Shown here piece by piece: positions 1 to 8,522 of a stretch of 12,470 nt of DNA. Position 1 is the first letter of the stretch; every line of letters begins with the position of its first letter. The stretch spans positions 1-12,470 of the forward strand of contig VKHC01000406.1 in the NCBI GenBank assembly GCA_015143735.1. Direction: 5' to 3'. This DNA comes from Synura sp. LO234KE (lineage: Eukaryota; Sar; Synurophyceae; Synurales; Mallomonadaceae). The notes under the pieces are model-generated. The model did no database searches. It saw nothing but the letters and a program-made list of their open reading frames with translations, and had not been told where the DNA came from. Made by a program: the position numbers and the translations under genes.

Positions 1-114
1 CATTTTTCATTACGTCAGCACACAATTAATTAATTATCTGGTTGTTAAGAATCTTTGTCTGTACCTTATACATAGTCCTCGTGAGCGATAGCGAATATTC
101 CAACATTGTTTGGC

Positions 115-245
115 TTTGGATGAACCAGCTATAGCTGGTGACCAATAATTTTAGGTGTCAAAAACGAAGGTCTTGCGCGTTTGTGGTGAGCTTTGGTGGT
201 TGACTTTACATGGTTAGGATTTGGATGGACCAACAATAGCTGGTG
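115..245 (+). repeat. Left repeat cluster: two direct copies with palindromic core
   Basis: Two related copies lie 105 nt apart, at 115-140 and 220-245. Each starts TTTGGATG and ends in a CTGGTG-type motif. The first contains a perfect 16-bp palindrome, ACCAGCTATAGCTGGT (124-139); the second has the variant ACCAACAATAGCTGGT (229-244). At 202-213 is GACTTTACATGG, the exact reverse complement of CCATGTAAAGTC, which recurs in the array near 2030-2123. The cluster may extend to about 340, where GACTTTG and CGTACAA words recur. It is a dispersed repeat family; the function is unknown. Confidence 0.6.
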
Positions 246-355
246 GCGACACTTAGAGAGTACGGTGAATAAATTTTGGTACCTAAATACAATTGTGCAA
301 GGTAAAATTTGGCGGTAGACCGTACAAGGTTACGACTTTGAAGGGGTTCATTTGA

Positions 356-1377
356 ATGGCCAAGCAAGCTCAAAATGAATTGACCCCTATTATGTGTACG
401 ACAGGCAACTTCTCTAATGAGTTAATTAACAAAGATATAGCCAAGTGTGTAATTGGTTATTTGCCTACCCTGATCAATTTGAAAGCAGAGCTAGAAGAAC
501 ACTTATTAGCTATCTAGGGTAGTAAAACTAGGCTAGCCAAAGAATGGCAACGCTCTTGGCGATCCGGCATTACGTTCCAGCGGCTTTTTCTGAGAATAGG
601 ACTGCATTATCCTCAATCAAGAATAGAACAGCTGTTCACTAGGTGCAGCGCACGTGCAATGGAGTATGCATCGGCAATCTTAATCATCTTCCTGCCGACG
701 CTTTTGGCGTGAACCCAGTCTGCAAGGATGACATCAATCGTTGCCCGCAATTCATCGGAAGAATCAACAGAGGACCTAAAATTCCGTGTTATATCTCATT
801 CGCAACAACGAAGAGTACCATCCATCGATGGAAATAGAGTATATCGACAAACTTATTTTATTGCGGCAGGCAGTTGATGTGAATGACTATCATATCAAAT
901 CGAGTGGATTGAAGGTAAACAAGAAAATATTTTCTGTCTCTTTATATTTAATCATGCGTCATCTAGCACATAAATAAGGCATTCAAAACAGACGGAACGC
1001 CGGTAATTTATGAAGAGCTATTTAATATTCTCATCAACCACAAGGTTGTAAATAATAAAAATAAAGATGCGATGCTAAAGAATTTTTTAAACAAGTTGAT
1101 GATATGCTACAAGAAATTATAACTTCATCAGTTATGTGCGACGTTTTCTTTTGCATGCTACCGGAGCAGAAGAGAGCACTATTCACCAGCGATAGTTCTT
1201 CTGAAAATGAGAACCGATATTTCATGCTTAGGGGCGCAACAGCTCAATACCGCTCACAGAGGAGTTCAAGCTTGCAAGTTCCAGACCATTGTGGAGGTAA
1301 TAGCACTGCAGCTGAATGTGTGGGTCTACACCGATGAGATCGAAAAACTCGTTGATGGCAAGTGTTTTTTATTGTAG
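356..1377 (+). pseudogene. Possible decayed gene, several broken frames, unidentified
   Basis: From an ATG at 356 one frame runs 53 codons to TAG (515-517). It then stays open to TGA (710-712) and again to TGA (875-877), giving only two internal stops in 173 codons. An overlapping frame (786-914) reads YLIRNNEEYHPSMEIEYIDK and may end at a donor-like AAG|GTAAAC. A further stretch from about 979 contains GTPVIYEELFNIL, then needs a one-base shift near 1076-1085 to continue as QVDDMLQEII (1104 onward). A last segment (1207-1377) contains FQTIVEVIALQLNVWVYTDE. All are on the + strand and in order, which favours one decayed gene. However, each open run alone is within chance expectation, and no family is recognised. 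The stretch lies between two repeat clusters of one family, so it could be cargo of an old mobile element. Confidence 0.3.
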
Positions 1378-1487
1378 CTAATGATCGGTCAACTATTTAG
1401 GGATTGTCGATAATAGCTCTATAACTCAGCCCTTGGTGATCATTAAATAGCAGACCTATCATAAACTTCATAAAGACACGCTTAAAT

Positions 1488-1594
1488 AAAAGTTTCGTTC
1501 ATAAGTCTCTTCCAAAGAACAGTCATGTTTTTCAGGTCTTTCCAATCTGAAGAATTTATTCTGTAAGTTGACAAGACCTGGGAACGAAACTTTT
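1488..1594. repeat. 13-bp perfect inverted repeat with a nested 8-bp pair
   Basis: AAAAGTTTCGTTC (1488-1500) is exactly complementary to GAACGAAACTTTT (1582-1594). Nested inside, CAGGTCTT (1533-1540) pairs with AAGACCTG (1573-1580). The two stems could stack on the right side, with a 32-nt bulge on the left. A 13-bp exact inverted repeat within 100 nt is expected far less than once in a window this size. No poly-T tail or known RNA family is evident. Confidence 0.5.
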
Positions 1595-1884
1595 GTTTTG
1601 CTTGTCTTCAAGAAGTTGCGGAAGGAGTTGTTCCCGGAAGAGTACCATTCGATTGGGACCGGCTGAAAGGCAATATGAAGAATATTCTCCCCTTAGTCGA
1701 GAAGTTCAGAAAGAAGACCAAGATATGATCAAGTTCCTCCGTCGAGTGAGGAGCTTTTATTTCCCGCAATGGGGTTTTAGCCATCTTCCCTATTGCAAAC
1801 GTTCGCGAGACGGTACTACTGGTCGATTCACTTCCGGAGTTTCCAAGGAAGGCGCAGGAACAAGAGCATCATTTGGCTGTATAA
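1567..1884 (+). pseudogene. Possible decayed coding remnant with two internal TGA stops
   Basis: One frame reads from 1567 to TGA at 1726-1728, including GRVPFDWDRLKGNMKN, with Leu/Lys-rich text before the stop. It meets a second TGA at 1747-1749, then stays open to TAA at 1882-1884 with VRETVLLVDSLPEFP. Both interruptions are TGA, but nothing else suggests recoding. A competing frame is open to 1916. The segment could be the 3' continuation of the broken gene upstream. It matches no family I recognise, and the evidence is amino-acid texture only. Confidence 0.22.
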
Positions 1885-2026
1885 AAGCATTGAATGAGGC
1901 AGATGATCATGAATAAAATGAGAAGGTAGAGAACGTAGGTAAAAATGAGAACTATCTAATATCTTTAACTATAAGAAATTATTTAAACGATCATAATGCC
2001 TTGCTATAGTTGGACCAGCTATAGTG

Positions 2027-2151
2027 GTCCATGTAAAGTCTCCTAGTAAAATCCTCCGTACAAAGTCTACCTAGTAAAGTCTACCATGTAAAGTCGTCCA
2101 TACAAAGTCTACCATGTAAAGTCACCCACCCAAAGTCTCCCATCTTAAGTC
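2027..2151 (+). repeat. 14-bp degenerate tandem repeat array, nine units
   Basis: The units end in AAAGTC or a close variant and run 2027-2040, 2041-2053 (13 nt), 2054-2067, 2068-2081, 2082-2095, 2096-2109, 2110-2123, 2124-2137 and 2138-2151. The consensus is about TACCATGTAAAGTC; the units at 2082 and 2110 are identical. The array abuts an imperfect palindrome, GGACCAGCTATAGTGGTCC (2012-2030), whose right arm runs into the first unit. Regular 14-nt spacing suggests slippage-derived expansion or a series of protein-binding sites, as in subterminal repeats of DNA transposons. I do not know this family by name. Confidence 0.8.
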
Positions 2152-2290
2152 CAGCTATAGGTAACCTGCTATAGGTCCACTAAAGACTCCCAGGACATAG
2201 TCAACCATACAAAGACGACTTTCTTGGATGGTGACTATAGCTGGTGCTTTTACGATCCAAAGTCCATATAAAGTCGACCAGCTATAGTCG
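2152..2290 (+). repeat. Degenerate continuation of the repeat cluster with CTATAG cores
   Basis: Past the regular array the same words recur out of register: CAGCTATAGG (2152-2161), CTGCTATAGG (2167-2176), ACCATACAAAGAC and CCATATAAAGTC. A further copy of the left-cluster element, TTGGATGG followed by TGACTATAGCTGGTG, lies at 2224-2246. GACTATAGCTGGT (2233-2245) and ACCAGCTATAGTC (2277-2289) are exact 13-bp reverse complements 31 nt apart, so this stretch could form a hairpin. It carries the same motifs as the 115-245 cluster. Confidence 0.6.
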
Positions 2291-3395
2291 GTACAGATTT
2301 TATCCACTGATGATGCTGAATAAGGTGCACGCGCTCTGAAAATAGAAATGGTACTTCAGGACCTTACTATATAGAACGGCACTCCTCTGGCTATGATGGA
2401 AAAACTTCCGCAAAATATTTCTAAAAAAGGATTTTCAAGAGTGATTCTGATGACTGAAATCTATAGGGAGAGTTGTCTTACAGAGTTTATTTTGCTACAG
2501 AGTGATGTTTCTAAAGAATTGTTCTATCAACGAGTCTCTCTAAATTGACGTAAGCAAGTTGAAAGAGTACCAGCTATGGATTACCTGTTAAAACAATGCT
2601 GTAAATGGACCCTAACCTAAGCTCGATACTAGAGCTGAAGTGGGAGCTAGTCAGAGTTATTTATATCAGAAATGCTAAGTATAAATGTTACAAGTTAGTA
2701 AGCCAATTGCAACATACGTCCACTGTTACAGTCGATCCGCTGCAGATGGGGCTGGATTCAAAACGGCTCTGCAGGGACCCTTTCATTAAGAGAAAACCTC
2801 TGAGTACTCTCATTCTTGAATCTGCCCAAGCCGTCACGATTCAACATTCTACAGTTATTGTTCAGGGCGCCATCCCATTCCTTGATGGCCAGCGCCCTCG
2901 GTGAAGAAACGTTTTTGCTTCTTGCCTTTTCCTCGAGCCACGCTACTAAGTTGCTTCGTTAATGCTCCAAGTGAGGTATGAAATATAACCATACAGTTAG
3001 TAATTCACTCAAATGAAACAAACATTTACACGCACACAGTTGGTAAGGTAAGAAACAGGTTGAAGTAGATCTCAATAACCTCAGCGGGAGCATCAACAAG
3101 GCTATCGGCTGAGGTGTTGACTGTTGCCTACAAATACACTAACCCTTCAGCTCATTCTCGTCTAAATTTCTCGGTATATTGGTGTGAAGACGATCTGCGA
3201 GGGAACAACACATCAGAGGACCTTAAAAATACCACTAATTTACTTATTGAGATTTTAGAGAACATAGTAGCCTTGTTTCTTTGTAGGTAAACGAGTTGGA
3301 ATTCTCCGGAATGACTTTCGTGCTGGAAGTACAAAAAAGATCATATCCTACTTGTTTCCCAACGGTTGAGATACTGAAGAAAAGTTCAATATAGA
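2291..3395. other. Gene-poor stretch with weak coding-like runs on both strands
   Basis: Three short open runs are worth naming. On the + strand, ATG 2396 to TGA 2548 gives 50 residues starting MEKLPQNISK. On the - strand, 2958 to 2758 is open for 66 codons with LAIKEWDGALNN and no early ATG. On the + strand, 3069-3290 is open for 73 codons without any Met, begins just after an AG (TAG|ATC) and ends at a donor-like TAG|GTAAAC, so it could be an internal exon. A following frame (3287-3394) reads ELEFSGMTFVLEV. None is recognised, and frames this short are common by chance. Confidence 0.15.
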
Positions 3396-4570
3396 AATAC
3401 TAAATTTTGCCGAAGCACTTCTATCAGTTTATTTGATTTCCCATGCAGATGTTGACGCAGTTGTATGTAATCTCTGCAAAGGTGAGAAAGATAGAAATGC
3501 GTCAAGCTCTCCTGTGCGTACTTGCAAACGCTAGCATGTTCCCGTGCCAATTCTCACTGCATGAGCCGGACGGATCACTTGTGCAGGGCGGGAGATTTGC
3601 TTCGTGGCCGACCTTCAATTCTTTGCAAAGTTGACTGTGAACGGCTGACCTCGTTTCTATGTATGCCATGGCATTCAACCTTTGGGTAGCCACTGATTGC
3701 GTCCCACCACTAGGATCGCTCCCTGCAGATACGGACCCTGAGTACATAAATGTATACCGCGAGTCTAAAATATTACACCCATTGATAAAAATACGTAGAA
3801 CTGGACAAAATGATTGCTGCAAAATTTTGCGGTCGCACTAATAACGTGAAAACATTTTAGATGGAGAATTTGTTTCAAGCGGCGCAGGAAGGGGGTCAGC
3901 GGTATTGCCCTCCTCTTCTTCCGTCTAGAATCGAAAGCTTTCCCACATCAACGGGTTTCTTCACTCGGGAGAAAACTGATCCAGACGGGCAGCAGCTTAT
4001 GACCTGGCGGGGTCTCCGTTTTCCAAAACACCTCTACCAATTGCAGCCATTTCTCTACAGAAGGCGTGACCGGTATACCAGATCTCCAGTTTTGGTCAAA
4101 TACGGAAGGCAACGCGTGCCTCCTTATGCAACCATCCCTCCCTAGTCGGTCGGCATTCACAGCGTTTCGTCCATGAGCTCTCCCATCCCGTGATCCCCCC
4201 GTCAAACCTCAAGTTCCTCCAGTCCTTCCACCTGTCAATTGACGTGGATCTCTGGTGACGTTGAATCGTGCCTCAAATGCGTGGTCCTGGAGGAAGCAAT
4301 ATGGTTTCCGTGCGCTGCACTATGTTTTGAAATCGTTCGCCTTCCTCGGATGTGCAGTTCCCCTTCTCCCAGGTCAGGGCTGGCACTTAACATGTCTGGA
4401 GAATACCTCGACAAGTCTGACACCATCACGGAAATCTTTACCACACACATCTCAACATCGGATGCCGGTCTCATTCCCTCGGTCTCAAAATCCATCTCCT
4501 CACTCTCAACCATGGGCGACCCAATAGCCACGAGGCGCTGCAGTTAAAAAATGCGAACTTACGACTCACT
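3396..4570. other. No supported gene; patch open on both strands near 3860-4550
   Basis: From about 3860 to 4550 the sequence is visibly more GC-rich than its surroundings and has long stop-free runs on both strands (+ 3861-4145 and 4239-4547; - 3948-4205 and 4235-4531). Raised GC lowers stop frequency, so overlapping open frames are expected. A further - strand run (4272-4096) is rich in Trp, Arg and Lys (RWKDWRNLRFDGG) and may mark an old coding sequence. Direction and identity remain undecided. The 3443-3830 stretch contains scattered CxxC-like words but is full of stops. Confidence 0.15.
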
Positions 4571-4579
4571 CTCTGATTC

Positions 4580-4756
4580 ATGAGAAGCAATATTTCCGGC
4601 TCATGCAGACTGCAAGATTTCAAGATAAAAACAAAGCACAAAGCAACACTGATCCCACCCTGCTGGGAGGATGTAAAAATGAAATATGCCGCGAAAATCC
4701 TCAACCTGGTAATCTACGATCGTGTGTTTCTCTTCTGTCTCCGTCTGGACCTTTAA
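4580..4756 (+). CDS. Small open frame, 58 aa, possible transposase-like remnant
   Basis: The frame begins MRSNISGSCR and ends CLRLDL. Its middle, IPPCWEDVKMKYAAKIL, loosely resembles a helix seen in P-element/THAP9-type transposases, where a basic stretch precedes a M-x-V-x-x-A-A-x-x-L pattern. That resemblance is from memory and weak. There is an in-frame TGA just upstream (4574-4576). A 58-codon frame is not significant by length, and no catalytic motif is present. Confidence 0.15.
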   Translation: MRSNISGSCRLQDFKIKTKHKATLIPPCWEDVKMKYAAKILNLVIYDRVFLFCLRLDL

Positions 4757-5024
4757 AAATATCGCAGTCCCTCAGACGCGGACCTGGACACTTACTCAAT
4801 ATCCACGAAACATAGCTTTTGCCTGAGCAACAGGAACACTTCGTAGAGAGGTGTGAAGCCGCATTCCGTTGGGATCAAGAGCGCCTACAGTAGGTGTAAA
4901 GCCCATGAGAAGACAGCAAAGTATGTCGTCTCTGCAGTCACCCTTGGTTGAGCCCCGCTCTGTCATCCAAAGTCGTCTGCTATTGTAGCGATTTGGCGTC
5001 AGCGGCGTCCAAAATAGCTGTATT

Positions 5025-5370
5025 ATGGAGTGTTTAAGTGTCCCATGCTATGGCCCCACCGATCATGATCTGGAGTTTTGTCGTCACAGTTTCTGTCCCA
5101 TTGATATGGACTGGATAGGCGCCGCTTGCCCGACCAGTAAATCGAGTAAAATGAGTGCGTTTGATCCCACTCTAAAATGAATACTCGACTCCTATCAGGC
5201 GACGGGGCAGAACGAAGTCGACTCAAGTTCATCACGGACAGTATATACTTTACATGCGGCACTTCCTAGATGAATTCATCAAAGCTCGTAGGAACGAAAA
5301 CCAGATTTAACGCGTACGTGGAGTTTTGAAGGCGGTGCGAGGTCAGTATGAACTTGTCATATTTGGATGA
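5025..5370 (+). pseudogene. Possible frame-broken coding remnant, unidentified
   Basis: ATG 5025 opens 51 codons (MECLSVPCYG to DPTLK) ending at TGA 5178-5180. At the AAAA run (5174-5177) a second frame takes over (5176-5310) with a basic RRRGRTKS stretch and then FLDEFIKARRNENQI before TAA (5308-5310). The same frame continues open to TGA 5368-5370. A basic patch followed by an Arg-rich helix is reminiscent of DNA-binding N-termini of transposases, but no specific match can be claimed. A - strand frame over 5023-5262 overlaps and cannot be excluded as the real one. Confidence 0.22.
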
Positions 5371-6536
5371 ATGCCAGAACGGGATTCTCCTCGGAGGAAG
5401 CCCTAGGAAATGGATCCTTTAGCGACAGAATAGTCTAAGCGTCTTTTAGAACGACAATTGACGGCATATCGACCAAAAACCTGAGCGCCTGTGTAAATTA
5501 CCTCATCTCGCTCCTGTAGAACATGCTGTGCTCTACCACCTGGTAACAGTGTCCCTCGCATTGCGTGATTCTCCCCTTCCTACGCTCCCTGCAGACGGTT
5601 TTGAAGATATTGTAGGTAAATCCTGTGAGTGTAATAATTCGGTGCTCTTTGCTAGGACATGGGACTTGAAAATCGGTAAATGGCGAGAAATTTTTGTGGT
5701 GGTGGGTCCAGTTTTTCTATTACGCTTGAAGTCTTATGACCTTACCCATAATAATAAGCTATAAGTGTTTTTAAAAAGTAAGGAATTCATTCATATTAAA
5801 ACTTGCGGCGGCTTTAGTACTGATCTAGATAATACAATTTTTCTGCTCGGTTTCTCGGCCTCCAAGCCGCTATATTTCATTTCTCAAATTTTTGGTTTCA
5901 AAATACGCGAAATACGTTAACTTCAATTTTATATTTGCACTTGAAAAATAGAGAACAGGATGGAAACCTATCCACTTGCTGATCTAGATCCTCCGGCAAA
6001 TATTCTTGGTCGTATTCGTATCAATACATATTATCCGTATATTGTGATTTTGCCGGATTCGAAGTATTAAAAATTTATTATGACATAGCATGTAAACTAC
6101 CTTCATGAGCTAGGTAGCGAATCCATGCAATAGGGTGAAGGCTTGTGGAGTAGGGGGTGGGGCTCTACTACAAGTTTAAGTAGTCACTCGCTTTGCCGTC
6201 TTCCGAGCAGATTGATTGGAGGCCAATCAAAAATTCGGAGTGACATCAACTGGCGCCTGAGGTCTTGTAAGGCCCTCCTGTGCCGGGCTCTATCTCCGTA
6301 AAGACACTGAATACAACAAGCTCGTCTGTTCCCAACCCTCGTTGTTCCCGCGGGCATAGTTGCTAGAATTCCGATCCGAGCCAAACGCTCTCGCCAAGGA
6401 CAGACTTTCGTCCTCTCTGCCCACCTTTTATGAATATATACAGATTCTCAACGGAATAGACTCTACTTTCAAAATTTTACGGATATCAGCTTGATATTTA
6501 CTTGAAATTCAATAGATAAATGTAAAGATTCGCTGA
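5371..6536. other. No supported gene; one Met-less open run at 5462-5764
   Basis: The + strand is open from 5462 to 5764 (100 codons, no ATG; first near-start is GTG 5528) with text such as LYHLVTVSLALRD. Its length is near what chance alone would give. From 5765 to 6130 the DNA is AT-rich with frequent stops. The 6180-6430 stretch is more GC-rich, with a 66-codon - strand frame (6384-6184) of arginine-rich composition that looks non-functional. Confidence 0.12.
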
Positions 6537-6933
6537 TTCTGCGCGTCTCTTGGAATCGTGAAAGGCACAACAATTATGAGGCTCGACTTTATGAAGTTTG
6601 GTCATTTTATATTGACTGCGTATGAGATATTTCTCTCTATAATTGATTCATCAATCGCTAAGAACATTCCTTTGATCGCCCTAAGAGCTCAGCTAATATA
6701 AGTACTAGAACAGCCATCTTTAGCTCGGAATCCAACAGTTGGGAATATAATATTGAAAGAAATGACGTCGGAGCTTTCGGCTGCAGAAATATTGGGATTC
6801 GTTTTACCGACCTGAAAGTTACATAGAACTTGTTACTAGAGCTTTTTTGAGAGAGGGAACAGAATTCTGGATTTCCTCTTCCTTCGTATTATTAAACTTT
6901 GGTGCCAGTCCATGGTCAATATTCGACTATTAA
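6537..6933 (+). pseudogene. Possible frame-broken coding remnant, unidentified
   Basis: One frame is open from 6537 to TAA 6699-6701. It includes ATG 6576 (MRLDFMKFGH, then a hydrophobic FILTAYEIFLSII stretch). The same frame resumes directly to TGA 6813-6815 with ILKEMTSELSAAEILGFVL. A +1 overlapping frame then continues through PESYIELVTRAF and WISSSFVLLNFG to TAA 6931-6933. So about 130 codons have one in-frame stop and one frame change. The order and shared strand favour a decayed gene; chance remains possible. Confidence 0.25.
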
Positions 6934-7255
6934 CCACCACTCGCAACCTCGCGCGCCACCCAAACGTTGATTCCTCAGCACTAACTGACAGAATATCAAC
7001 TTAGACAAACCAGAGCTGTGTCTCTCACTTAGTGAGGATGAGAGAGAACAGTGCTGATGAGATGTACCCTGTCTAACCAGTTTAGCGTGGAGCGTGGAGC
7101 GGTATTTCAAGCTATCAAGGGAGCGCTTATTGGAGAAATGTAGTAATTCTTAAATCTCTAACACTTGAGCACAGTTGCTGTTGGGTTATTCTATAAATAA
7201 AGGACTGCTATTTACTAACACCTGCACATATCTTCTAAGCATGTTGAAACTGTGA
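6934..7255. other. No gene seen
   Basis: I see no supported open frame here. The only - strand run (7110-6916, 64 codons) is basic and unremarkable. Small features are a 7-bp tandem doublet AGCGTGG at 7084-7097 and a short imperfect palindrome CTCACTTAGTGAG near 7026-7038. Confidence 0.3.
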
Positions 7256-7518
7256 GGACTTGAAGTTGCACTTCCTGACGATGACAATTTCTTCAGTTCC
7301 TCTCCGTCAATATTAAATATAATTTACCCAAGTTTGTCATCTTGCCTAAGTTATCGTCCGCGAGTTAAGATTCCGAAACTATTAACAATACAGCAGTTCT
7401 ACAAACGAGTTTTGAACATAGCTTAGGGTTTTATTACTCTGCTTCTGAGTAGTTTCGCCTCAGAATTCGCCTCAGAACCTCCAGATATACGATACCTCAG
7501 CTTTCAAAAGCGCAGGTG
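7256..7518 (+). pseudogene. Possible coding remnant without Met, one internal stop
   Basis: The frame is open from 7256 to TAG 7424-7426 (56 codons, including FSSSPSILNIIYPS), then open again to TGA 7516-7518. The second part spans an exact 12-bp tandem duplication that adds four residues in frame (FASE repeated). In-frame duplication is compatible with coding but is a one-in-one event, not proof, since 12 is a multiple of 3. A frame change at the AAAA near 7507 would continue for about 28 codons. Unidentified. Confidence 0.15.
7454..7477 (+). repeat. Perfect 12-bp tandem duplication
   Basis: TTCGCCTCAGAA is present twice head to tail (7454-7465 and 7466-7477) without a mismatch. An exact 12-bp tandem copy is very unlikely by chance in 12.5 kb, so this is a recent slippage or replication duplication. 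Confidence 0.85.
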
Positions 7519-8258
7519 ACACTGCTCCTGGCTTATACTAACGTACAACCTATCCCAGGTCAAGCCAAAGGTAATTCAGCAGGCTTCTAGCTGACTTAAT
7601 CGAAAAGAGGCTACTGACTTTGCAGAACGTTCAGGCTTATCATTGACAGGCATCATGAAGACACCATCTGTACAATAACGGGAGCATATCTTTCGACACT
7701 AGAGGAAGTGATTTTGTAAGCTAACTTTATAGATTCATTTTGACAAGAAAAAGATCTTTCTGCTTTTCGAATTCCGGAAGTTACTCTAATGGGCTTCTCA
7801 AAGCAATTTATCTTCAACGCGAACTGTCACTGATGACATCCTATGTGTTTAGGGATGATGTTTGTGACAACAGTGAGAACAAACCGGTCCCACTTTACAT
7901 TTTCACACCGGTTTATCTCGATTTATTCATAAAAAAATATCATGTATTAACGAAATCTGCAGGAAAATGACAAATTTTGGCAGAAACATCTACGCCCGCT
8001 GACTTTTGAAATCTACGTTTTTTGAAGAAAACGGACGGACAACTGTCCCCGATTTACAACTATTTGTTTGGACACTACATTCTTTTACCTCACCCAGGAT
8101 TGAAAAAGTAAAATTTTCTTCCTTTGATAGGTACAAACAATCATGATTAAATTAAAAAGTTTTAGATTAACCTTACGTACAAATTGATTTCCAATATCTT
8201 AAGATTGAGTGCTTCTGATAGACTGGATCAATTCAGCTTAAATTTCTTTTTTCATTAA
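7519..8258. other. No supported gene; AT-rich with short open runs
   Basis: The + strand holds a 76-codon frame from TTG 7740 to 7970 (SENKPVPLYIFTPVYLDLF) and a frame from 7995 to 8150 with PDLQLFVWTLHSF. Neighbouring frames carry equally plausible text, so amino-acid texture does not discriminate here. From about 8100 to 8260 the DNA is AT-rich with many stops. Confidence 0.12.
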
Positions 8259-8522
8259 CCAACTTGTTTATGTGAGTCAAAGTTCGAATTAACTCGGAAA
8301 GATGTCGTTGAAACTCAAAAATCTACTCGAAAAGAATCTCTTCGTTCCTCGACGATTTTCGGTATTTCTTTCATAAACTCCCAGTTCATGCAATCTCCTC
8401 CTGAACATTACTTCGTTAAATTTCTACTCAAACGCGTGCCCCACGGAACTAGAAATTCGGGTCAGTCCAGCAGCATTCCTCGAACGAACCCGACGTCAAC
8501 GTTCATCACAAATTTTTGTTGA
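8259..8522 (+). other. Open frame, 87 codons, one internal Met; possible exon or chance
   Basis: The frame is stop-free from 8259 to TGA 8520-8522. It is Ser/Thr/Arg-rich (TRKDVVETQKSTRKESLRSS), with an ATG only at 8388. A short alternative ORF with a good context (AAAGATGTCG, 8302) overlaps in another frame and ends after 24 codons. No domain or motif is recognised, and a run of this length is expected several times by chance. Confidence 0.12.

Noticed and set aside
1726-1749. Two TGA codons interrupting one frame, suggesting TGA recoding
   Set aside because: The kinase exons use TGC/TGT and TGG normally and do not need TGA as sense; other fragments are broken by TAA and TAG as well, so decay or chance is simpler.
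2605-2904. 99-codon + strand frame starting MDPNLSSILE
   Set aside because: Length is within chance, it has no motif, and the opposite strand over the same bases reads at least as protein-like.
5023-5262. 79-codon - strand frame starting MPHVKYILSV
   Set aside because: It overlaps + strand frames of equal plausibility and has no recognised motif; not called as a gene.
5992-6057. 9-bp inverted repeat TCCGGCAAA/TTTGCCGGA
   Set aside because: At this arm length and spacing a few are expected by chance in a window of this size.
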